Source: Bacteroidia bacterium (GTDB lineage: Bacteria; Bacteroidota; Bacteroidia; Bacteroidales; Prolixibacteraceae). Taken from it: a stretch of DNA of 9,662 bases. Below the pieces are notes generated by a model. That model was not told the origin of the DNA, did not search any database, and saw nothing but the letters and a program-made list of their open reading frames with translations. The stretch lies in contig JANYJT010000031.1 in NCBI GenBank assembly GCA_025358395.1, positions 1 to 9,662 of the forward strand, given 5' to 3'. Shown piece by piece: positions 1 through 6,240 of this stretch. A program made the position numbers and the translations under genes. The stretch's first letter is position 1; the number at the start of each line of letters is the position of its first letter.

Positions 1-3000
1 GTAGGATCCAGATCCAAAACCGTACTACCCTTTTTAAAGAGGTAATAGTCAGGTGAAGGATTTAACTTCAACATATTTGAGACGATAGCAGCGGAATAGA
101 GGTTCTCCACACAAAAACCAAAGGAAACGGGAACAGACAATGTAGGAGGAATAAGATCCTGAACGAGAATTGATTTAGTGACTGTAGAATCGCACCCATT
201 TACAGTATTTGTTGCTTTTAGGGTAATTAATCCATTGCCGGATGCTCCCCACTGAATATCGACAAAATCAGTAATAGCAGATCCAACAATACTGCCACCA
301 GTCACACTCCAGCTGTTTGTTACATTCGTTTGGGAGGCTGTCCGGTATTTCTCCAGCGACCCCGGGCAAACACTCGTATTTCCACTGATAGATGAGATTT
401 GAGGAGTAGGAGAAGGCAAGACAGTAGCACTGACTGATCCGGTTACAGGGTCGCATCCATATCCATCTATCACGGATAAAGTATAGAGTCCGGAATGTGC
501 AACTGTGACATTTGGAATCACCGGATCCTTCATGTTTGAGGTAAATCCATTTGGACCAGTCCATGAATAAGTGATCGGACTCCTTCCTCCGGTGATATTT
601 GCTTTTAAATACATAGTTTTCCCCGAACAGGCAGTGGCAGTAGGATTTACAGAAGGTGAAATGGTAAATGGTATTGGAGCCAATGTGCCAAATGAGACAT
701 CATCCAGTCCAAAGTCATTGCCCCCTAAGGCGGTTTGGAGGTCCACAATTTGAATGATAGCTGTAGTTGCCGTACCAGAATTCCAGTTGCCATAAAATCT
801 TTGCCAGTTATAGGGTGGATTGTTGTTTCCCGCCCTTGCTGCGAGAGGAGCAGTAGTCCCAACTAATGTGCCATTTACATTGAACTGCAAGTCAGCATAA
901 GGTGGAACAGAATTCAAACTGATTGCCCAAGCTGAAAAATAATAATCCGTATGCGGAATTACTGTAACTGTTTCCTGCCATACAACTACACCAGACAATC
1001 CGATTCCATTTACGATCAAAAATTTGCCTGAATTAGTTGTATGATCCCTTCCCCAAAAATTGGAATGGAAAAATGTTGGATCTGCACCAACTCCATATAG
1101 ACCTTCAGGGAACAGCCCATTTACTGCTGTTGTGTAACTATAGGCATTTGTAAAACCAGTATTTCCTGCAGAGAAATCACCATTAACTACCAATTCTGTG
1201 GAAACAGGAAGAAATGCCGATCCGGTACAGCCAAATGCATTCGTGGAGGTGACTCCATATGTATTGGCGATATCCGTATAAATCGGATTGATAGTCTCTC
1301 CGGTGCTCCAGGTATAGGATGTACCACCTCCGGCTGTTAGTCGTACATGACCGGGAACAGCGCAATAATTGGGCTGGATGGTAACAATTGGGGTTGGATT
1401 CACTGTAATGGTTGTTGAAGCGCTATTGCTGCATCCGGTTATCGGGTTTGTGTAAGTTGCAGTATAGGTGGTTGTGGTTGTTGGATTTACCGTTGGTGGA
1501 TTTGCTACAGCAGAGTTGTAACCAGCAGGATTCGAACTCCAGGAAATTATGGGTGAACCAGCCGTTGAAATTCCTGTCATTGTAACATTATCAATTGCCC
1601 AATACCTGGCTCTAGAATCTGAATAATAATAAAACCTGACATATAAGACTGGTTTGTTTATATAGGCAATCAAATTAATGTTTTCGTTGATAAATCCGCT
1701 TGATGTTCCCAACGTAGATGTGTAATTTGCAACTGTTGTCCAGGCAGAGCCATCGGTTGATACCTGAACTTTGGCGGATTCATTGGTTGAATTATTGAAA
1801 CGGTAATAATGCCAAAAATCCAAGGTAAGGGTAGTATATCCAACTGTATTATATGCCTGGGTCTGCATCACAGTTTCTGTTCTAGTCCCATTTTGAGCAT
1901 TGCTGTCAGAAAGATAAAAAGAGGAATTATCATTTGAATGGAAGGTCCTACCATACGGATTGGTATAGCCATCAGGGCGTGATGTCCAAGCTGCGTTTGC
2001 AGGTGTACCTCCGGTTGAATTATTGGTAAATGTCATTATCGGAGCCGCAAGTGATGGAGGAGGTGGTATGTTTGATGACGACGTTAGTGTCACTGATCCC
2101 CCGGCACATATTGAGCTGATCGATGCATTTGCCGTCACAGTTGGCGCAGCATAAACTGTAACAGCCGTTGTACCGATGGCAGTACAATTGTTCGCATCTT
2201 TAATTGTTACGGTATAATTTCCTGAGGCGGAAACTGATGGATTGAGAATTGATGGATTCTGACTGGTACTTGAAAATGAATTTGGCCCGAACCAGCTAAA
2301 AGTGTAGGTACCTGTTCCGCCGGTTCCGGTGGCGGACAAACTTAATGTTGAATTGTTACATACCGGTGAATTTGAGGAACTTAAAACACTTAATGCCAGT
2401 GCCGGTTCTGTAATAACAATTGGACTGTCGAAAATACACCCATTTACATCTTTCACCCGGATGGAATATGATCCGGCAATTAATGAACCAAATGTGCCAC
2501 TGGCCTGATAAGTAACTCCTGGATCCTTGCTGTAAGTATATCCCGCTGAACCTCCTATTCCAGCTATCGTAACGGATCCTGTAGCTCCACCTTTACACAT
2601 GACATTTATCCGGGAAGTAATGGAAGAACCCAATACATCGGTTGGTTCAGAAATACTGATTGAAGCAGTTGCGGTTATTCCTGCATCATTGGCCAAAACG
2701 GTATAGGCACCTGCTGAAAGATTAGAAAACAGACCTGTGGTATTTGAAGTTGATCCGGGGGTTAGTGTATAATTGACAGTGCCGCCAGAAGTGCCTGATA
2801 TGGTAGAAATTATTGACCCTGTACTAAGTCCCTTGCATGTGACATGGTTTGCTGATAAAGAGATAGAAAGTATATTTACATTATCAGGATCGGGTTCATT
2901 TTTTATATTCAGGATGAATTCTGCAGGATAAGCGGAATTTTCAACTGCATGTAAATTGACAGTTGACAAAGCAGCAAAAAGAAAAATGAAGGAGGAAATT

Positions 3001-3020
3001 AAAATTCTACCATGCAACAC
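1..3020 (-). CDS. Large modular secreted adhesin-like protein (SprB-like repeats, Ig/PKD-like and carbohydrate-binding-like modules), partial
   Basis: I translated this frame codon by codon. It is open from 3020 to the window edge (1006 residues) with no stop, so the C-terminus is missing. With a GTG start at 3020, residues 1-25 form a signal peptide: R5, a hydrophobic run 6-21, and likely cleavage after LHA. Modules in order: two SprB-like repeats (about 48-126 and 127-207; each has a T/MCKG motif near its start, and the second ends KDVNGC...ITEPA); an Ig/PKD-like module (208-293); a second Ig-like module split by an inserted jelly-roll-like domain (insert 328-485); a third Ig-like module (548-607); a carbohydrate-binding-like module from ELVVNGDFS to DDVSFGTLAP (608-782); two PKD/Ig-like modules (783-954); and the start of an HYR-like module ending in PDYY...LDLDP. 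Family knowledge suggests a type IX-secreted surface adhesin or gliding-related protein; the required C-terminal domain is not visible. In-frame ATGs at 3146 and 3131 would add 42 or 37 residues before the signal peptide, so the start is uncertain. Confidence 0.9.
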   Translation of the reverse strand, partial: MLHGRILISSFIFLFAALSTVNLHAVENSAYPAEFILNIKNEPDPDNVNILSISLSANHVTCKGLSTGSIISTISGTSGGTVNYTLTPGSTSNTTGLFSNLSAGAYTVLANDAGITATASISISEPTDVLGSSITSRINVMCKGGATGSVTIAGIGGSAGYTYSKDPGVTYQASGTFGSLIAGSYSIRVKDVNGCIFDSPIVITEPALALSVLSSSNSPVCNNSTLSLSATGTGGTGTYTFSWFGPNSFSSTSQNPSILNPSVSASGNYTVTIKDANNCTAIGTTAVTVYAAPTVTANASISSICAGGSVTLTSSSNIPPPPSLAAPIMTFTNNSTGGTPANAAWTSRPDGYTNPYGRTFHSNDNSSFYLSDSNAQNGTRTETVMQTQAYNTVGYTTLTLDFWHYYRFNNSTNESAKVQVSTDGSAWTTVANYTSTLGTSSGFINENINLIAYINKPVLYVRFYYYSDSRARYWAIDNVTMTGISTAGSPIISWSSNPAGYNSAVANPPTVNPTTTTTYTATYTNPITGCSNSASTTITVNPTPIVTIQPNYCAVPGHVRLTAGGGTSYTWSTGETINPIYTDIANTYGVTSTNAFGCTGSAFLPVSTELVVNGDFSAGNTGFTNAYSYTTAVNGLFPEGLYGVGADPTFFHSNFWGRDHTTNSGKFLIVNGIGLSGVVVWQETVTVIPHTDYYFSAWAISLNSVPPYADLQFNVNGTLVGTTAPLAARAGNNNPPYNWQRFYGNWNSGTATTAIIQIVDLQTALGGNDFGLDDVSFGTLAPIPFTISPSVNPTATACSGKTMYLKANITGGRSPITYSWTGPNGFTSNMKDPVIPNVTVAHSGLYTLSVIDGYGCDPVTGSVSATVLPSPTPQISSISGNTSVCPGSLEKYRTASQTNVTNSWSVTGGSIVGSAITDFVDIQWGASGNGLITLKATNTVNGCDSTVTKSILVQDLIPPTLSVPVSFGFCVENLYSAAIVSNMLKLNPSPDYYLFKKGSTVLDLDP

Positions 3021-3193
3021 ACCACCCTTTTCAAGAAAATTATCCTGAATAAAAGGTCGCTGTCCGGTATCGCACGCATATCTACCTAACGTAAATAATT
3101 TTGAAAAGATCAGATAAACAGACCTTCTCATATTTGAGCTTAACATAGGTGGTGTATTTAAGGGAAATAACCAACTGTATTGTTAATACCAAA

Positions 3194-3292
3194 AATCTCT
3201 ATTTCGTAACCTTGAAAACCAATTGTTAAATTTCGAGTCTTTAATAAAGAATTAGCAATTAACTATTTAATATTTGCCTATAATCTCTATTT
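3194..3292. repeat. Pair of 11-bp direct repeats (AATCTCTATTT)
   Basis: AATCTCTATTT occurs at 3194-3204 and again at 3282-3292, 88 bp apart, in the spacer upstream of the adhesin gene. An inverted pair (AATTGTTA at 3221-3228, TAACAATT at 3294-3301) lies in the same stretch. The copies are exact, but AT-rich DNA produces such matches by chance, so a regulatory role is only a possibility. Confidence 0.35.
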
Positions 3293-3322
3293 ATAACAAT
3301 TCAAAATGAAATATTCCTATTT

Positions 3323-3343
3323 AAAAATAAAAAAAATAAAAAA
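3323..3343 (-). terminator. Possible transcript end after the adaptor gene (T-rich run, no strong stem)
   Basis: On the minus strand, about 18 bases after the adaptor stop codon, the DNA becomes almost pure T (A-rich as written on the plus strand). I could not find a stable GC-rich stem just before it, so it lacks half of a classical intrinsic terminator. The position, right after a stop codon and before a separate gene, is the main support. Confidence 0.3.
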
Positions 3344-3361
3344 CCACCTAATCCCAGTGTG

Positions 3362-4684
3362 CTACTTCTTGATCTGAAATAGATCTTCAATCTTGACGAT
3401 CTCAACAGCAGTCGAGTCTTTCAAAGTTTTTGATATTAATCCATATGGAGCAACTATTACCTCATCTCCCGGGGATATTCCTTCTAAAATCTCGATACGG
3501 GTATTGTCCTGAATTCCTGTCTTTACCCTTTTTTTCCAGGCTAGCTTATTTTTTATCACGAAGACGACCTCGTGTTGCTCAGGCTCTCTGGGAGCTACCT
3601 CTTTGGCACTTGCATCAGAAGTGCCTTCCTTCACCAATTGATCATTCGCTTTTTTAATGGTACCATCATCCCCTCTGGTAGTTACTGCCTGAATTGGAAC
3701 CGAAATAATTCCTTTGCGGGTATCGGTCAAAATTTCTACCGTTGCAGACATCCCCGGCAGGAAAGGATATTTAATGGTATCCTTCTCAATCAGATCCTGG
3801 TATGATTTTGCCAGCAATAATATTTTCACATTGAAATTCGTCACCTGATCGACAGTAGTTCCTGTGACATTGGCTGAACTGGCAATTTCAGTCACCACAC
3901 CTTTAAATTTTCGTTTCAGATAGGCATCAATTTCAATATTGGCTGTATCATATTTCTGCACCTTGACGATATCATTTTCGTTTACTTCAACTTTAACTTC
4001 CATGGTAGCCAAATCGGCTACTGTCATCAATTCGGTACCGGCAAATTGATTGGTTCCGACAACCTTTTCACCCTTTTCTACATTAAGTTTGGAAACTGTT
4101 CCATTGATTGGGGAGAAAATTTTTGTTTTGGTCAGGTTCTCGGCTGATTCACGCACACTGGACTCGGCACTTTTAACAGAATACCTTGCTGCCTGAACTT
4201 CTGATAAAGCAACTTTCCATCCTGCTTCGACTGTTTCAAATTCCGATTTTGGAATTGTTTTCTTTTCGAGAAGTTGTTTTGAACGCTGATAATTCAGTTC
4301 CTTTTCTATTAGCTGAGCTTCGGCCTGAGCCAGGCGAGCCTTCTGCGTGTTGAGGGTAGCCTCAATTCTACTTAAATTTGATTGGTAAATGTCCGGTTTT
4401 ATGACGACTAAAAGATCGCCCTTTTTTACTTTATCACCCTCCTTTACCGGCAATTCTATGATCTCGCCGGGGACCTCCGGACTAATTTTCACCTCCATTT
4501 GTGGTTTTAGTTTTCCATTGGCGGTGATCAATTCCGTAATATCTCTGATTTCCACTTTCTCAGTAGAAACTTTTAAGGTCAGATCTTTTCCAAACCAACC
4601 CTTTTTCTTTCCAATCACCAGTAAAATAATAATGAGAATACCAATGCCGATAATCCAGGGCACATAACTATTTTTCTTTTTCAT
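3362..4684 (-). CDS. Efflux periplasmic adaptor subunit (HlyD/MacA-type membrane fusion protein)
   Basis: A complete 440-residue protein that would bridge an inner-membrane transporter (ABC MacB-type or RND) and a TolC-like outer-membrane channel. One N-terminal membrane anchor (about 9-25, WIIGIGILIIILLVIG) follows a lysine-rich start. The first lipoyl half-motif is at about 66-96 (SPEVPGEI...VKEGDKVKKGDLLVVI), a long alpha-helical hairpin rich in K, E, A and Q at about 97-187, and the second lipoyl half at 190-210 (FSPINGTVSKLNVEKGEKV). The beta-barrel region spans about 225-330 (with LPGMSATVEI at 309-318), and the membrane-proximal domain is C-terminal (EILEGISPGDEVIV, 398-411). The family and the length fit well. 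A charged, low-complexity stretch at about 337-371 lies between the barrel and the last domain. No transporter or TolC gene is adjacent: upstream is divergent kbl and downstream the adhesin. The partner and the substrate (drug, lipid or peptide) are therefore unknown. Confidence 0.92.
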   Translation of the reverse strand: MKKKNSYVPWIIGIGILIIILLVIGKKKGWFGKDLTLKVSTEKVEIRDITELITANGKLKPQMEVKISPEVPGEIIELPVKEGDKVKKGDLLVVIKPDIYQSNLSRIEATLNTQKARLAQAEAQLIEKELNYQRSKQLLEKKTIPKSEFETVEAGWKVALSEVQAARYSVKSAESSVRESAENLTKTKIFSPINGTVSKLNVEKGEKVVGTNQFAGTELMTVADLATMEVKVEVNENDIVKVQKYDTANIEIDAYLKRKFKGVVTEIASSANVTGTTVDQVTNFNVKILLLAKSYQDLIEKDTIKYPFLPGMSATVEILTDTRKGIISVPIQAVTTRGDDGTIKKANDQLVKEGTSDASAKEVAPREPEQHEVVFVIKNKLAWKKRVKTGIQDNTRIEILEGISPGDEVIVAPYGLISKTLKDSTAVEIVKIEDLFQIKK

Positions 4685-4796
4685 CAGATGTTGACTATCT
4701 ATTTATTACTTGAGACCGTTTGATCATTTTATCAGGCCTTCAATTATTTTCACCTACCTATTAAAAGCAATTTTGCTATCAAAATATGAGGAAAGT

Positions 4797-4829
4797 ATTG
4801 AAAGCGATCATAAAAATAGCATAATTTTG
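4797..4829 (+). promoter_or_regulatory. Candidate Bacteroidota-type promoter for kbl
   Basis: TAATTTTG at 4822-4829 matches the Bacteroidota -7 consensus TAnnTTTG at every fixed position. ATTG at 4797-4800 matches three of four bases of the -33 TTTG, with 21 bases between. Transcription would start near 4835, giving a leader of about 50 bases. No Shine-Dalgarno sequence precedes the kbl ATG, which is normal in this phylum. Confidence 0.6.
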
Positions 4830-4885
4830 TATGAAGAACATTTTTTTATTGTCAAAATCACGAAATCATTTAAAAACATTCAGTT

Positions 4886-6076
4886 ATGTACGGAAAGATG
4901 AAAGAACACCTCGAAAAAGAACTCCAATCCATTCGTGAAGCCGGACTCTATAAAAATGAACGTTTGATCGTCTCCCCGCAGGATGCGGTGATTCGTCTCT
5001 CTTCCGGGCAGGAGGTATTGAATTTTTGCGCCAACAATTATCTTGGCCTCTCCAATCATCCTGCACTTATTGAAGCAGCTGCCGAGGCATTGCGTACTCA
5101 TGGCTACGGCATGTCATCGGTTCGCTTTATTTGCGGTACGACTGATCTGCATAAAACACTCGAAAAAAAAGTGGCCGAATTCTTTGGCACTGAAGACACA
5201 ATCTTATATGCTGCATGTTTTGATGCCAATGGTGGTATTTTCGAACCTCTGTTTTCGGAAGAGGATGCCATTATTTCGGATGCTCTCAACCATGCTTCCA
5301 TCATAGACGGAGTGCGCCTTTGCAAAGCCAAAAGATTCAGGTACAACAATGCAGACATGAAAGATTTGGAAGTTCAGCTGATTCTTGCAAAGGAGGCAAG
5401 GTTCAGGATTATCGTTACGGATGGGGTCTTCTCAATGGACGGCAATGTTGCACCACTTGATCAGATCAATCTATTGGCCAAAAAATACGACGCATTAATC
5501 ATGGTTGATGAGTGTCATTCTGCTGGAGTTGTGGGAGATACTGGTCGCGGTGTGACTGAATTATTTGACATTAGAGGAGAAGTGGATGTCATTACAGGAA
5601 CCCTTGGAAAAGCCTTTGGCGGGGCTCTTGGTGGTTTTACAACAGGTCGCAGGGAGGTAATCGAATTACTCAGACAAAGATCAAGGCCCTATTTATTTTC
5701 GAATTCCCTTCCGCCTTCAGTGGTGAATGCCGGAATTAAAATGTTTGAGATGATGGCCGAAACCTCTGAACTTCAGAAGAGGCTTCACCAGAATACTGCC
5801 TATTTCATGTCAGAAATGATTGCGGCTGGGTTTGATATCAAACCCGGCAAATCGGCCATTTGCGCCGTTATGTTGTATGATGCTAAAATTTCACAGGATT
5901 TTGCCGCTCAGTTGTTAAATGAAGGGATCTATGTGATTGGTTTCTATTATCCGGTCGTTCCGCAAGGACAAGCGCGTATCAGGGTCCAGCTGTCCGCCGC
6001 CCATGACCGGATACACCTGGAGAAAGCGGTATCAGCTTTCACGAAAGTGGGCAAATCATTGGGTATCATTAAGTAA
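4886..6076 (+). CDS. kbl: 2-amino-3-ketobutyrate CoA ligase (glycine C-acetyltransferase)
   Basis: A complete 396-residue cytosolic, PLP-dependent enzyme of the alpha-oxoamine synthase family. It cleaves 2-amino-3-ketobutyrate with CoA to glycine and acetyl-CoA, the second step of threonine breakdown through threonine dehydrogenase. By recall it aligns almost without gaps to E. coli Kbl (398 residues): NFCANNYLGL (46-55), VRFICGT (79-85), the ILYAACFDANGG stretch (106-117), SDALNHASIIDGVRLCKAKR (131-150), TDGVFSMDG (178-186), the PLP lysine K242 in TGTLGKAFGG, RQRSRPYLFSNSLPP (263-277) and PVVPQGQARIR (356-366). H136, D208 and H211 are the usual cofactor contacts, and R366 matches the substrate-carboxylate arginine. 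The start at 4886 gives the family's usual N-terminus; M5 is a possible alternative. The conserved RFICGT and DALNHASIIDG signatures favour Kbl over AONS, ALAS or serine palmitoyltransferase. No threonine dehydrogenase gene is adjacent. Confidence 0.96.
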   Translation: MYGKMKEHLEKELQSIREAGLYKNERLIVSPQDAVIRLSSGQEVLNFCANNYLGLSNHPALIEAAAEALRTHGYGMSSVRFICGTTDLHKTLEKKVAEFFGTEDTILYAACFDANGGIFEPLFSEEDAIISDALNHASIIDGVRLCKAKRFRYNNADMKDLEVQLILAKEARFRIIVTDGVFSMDGNVAPLDQINLLAKKYDALIMVDECHSAGVVGDTGRGVTELFDIRGEVDVITGTLGKAFGGALGGFTTGRREVIELLRQRSRPYLFSNSLPPSVVNAGIKMFEMMAETSELQKRLHQNTAYFMSEMIAAGFDIKPGKSAICAVMLYDAKISQDFAAQLLNEGIYVIGFYYPVVPQGQARIRVQLSAAHDRIHLEKAVSAFTKVGKSLGIIK

Positions 6077-6131
6077 ATTGGCCAAAAAATACCAAAACCG
6101 GGCGACTTTTCTCTCATTTATTGTCAGCCGT

Positions 6132-6164
6132 TTTGTATTTAAATAAAATTAATTTTACCGTTTG
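6132..6164 (+). promoter_or_regulatory. Candidate promoter for the S46 peptidase gene
   Basis: TTTG at 6132-6135 is followed, after 20 bases, by TACCGTTTG at 6156-6164. This resembles the Bacteroidota pair TTTG / TAnnTTTG but has one extra base inside the -7 element. It lies in the 164-bp gap after kbl, which suggests that the peptidase gene is transcribed on its own. Transcription would begin near 6171, right at the leader hairpin. Confidence 0.45.
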
Positions 6165-6173
6165 AATTTTAAG

Positions 6174-6213
6174 GAGGAACGTCAAATCAAAGCAAGTAGA
6201 TCAGACGTTCTTC
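6174..6213 (+). promoter_or_regulatory. Leader hairpin containing a Shine-Dalgarno-like sequence, upstream of the S46 gene
   Basis: GAGGAACGTC (6174-6183) pairs with GACGTTCTTC (6204-6213) over 10 consecutive base pairs, one of them G-U, around a 20-base loop. The left arm takes in most of AAGGAGG (6171-6177), a perfect ribosome-binding sequence. That sequence lies over 60 bases before the ATG at 6241 and has no start codon at a usable distance. The pairing is seen directly; any role in RNA stability, translation control or protein binding is inference. Confidence 0.45.
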
Positions 6214-6240
6214 AAGTTCTTTTATACATCAAAATTTACA

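Larger units (their letters stand above)
3021..3361. other. Gene-free AT-rich spacer upstream of the adhesin gene
   Basis: No convincing gene is seen on either strand. If the adhesin starts at ATG 3146 rather than GTG 3020, the right-hand 215 bp are the true spacer. The stretch holds an A-rich run just after the adaptor stop codon, an 11-bp direct repeat, and several TTGTTAA/TTAACAA-like copies. On the minus strand a TTTG at about 3190-3193 is followed 20 bases later by a TA, but the rest of the -7 element matches poorly, so I do not call a promoter. Confidence 0.6.

Noticed and set aside
268..1365. Short open frames in other frames of the adhesin region (for example 268-564, 571-753 and 1183-1365)
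   Set aside because: The long minus-strand frame reads through the whole region with clear Ig/PKD and binding-module motifs. The short frames are by-products of its composition.
1..4684. The adaptor and the large surface protein as a type I secretion system and its substrate
   Set aside because: The large protein has an N-terminal signal peptide and Bacteroidota surface modules, no calcium-binding RTX repeats are visible, and no ABC or TolC gene is present. Type IX export is a better fit.
4766..4777. Near-palindrome AGCAATTTTGCT in the divergent spacer as an operator
   Set aside because: Five base pairs around a 2-base centre in AT-rich DNA is expected by chance. There is no second copy and no link to a regulator gene.
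4710..4901. A 63-codon plus-strand frame before kbl
   Set aside because: It runs across the promoter candidate and into the kbl start in another frame, has no recognisable features, and is AT-rich spacer.
6077..6130. A terminator after kbl based on the palindrome TTGGCCAA (6079-6086) and nearby A/T runs
   Set aside because: The stem is only four base pairs with no loop space and no T-run follows it on the plus strand, so it cannot be supported as an intrinsic terminator.
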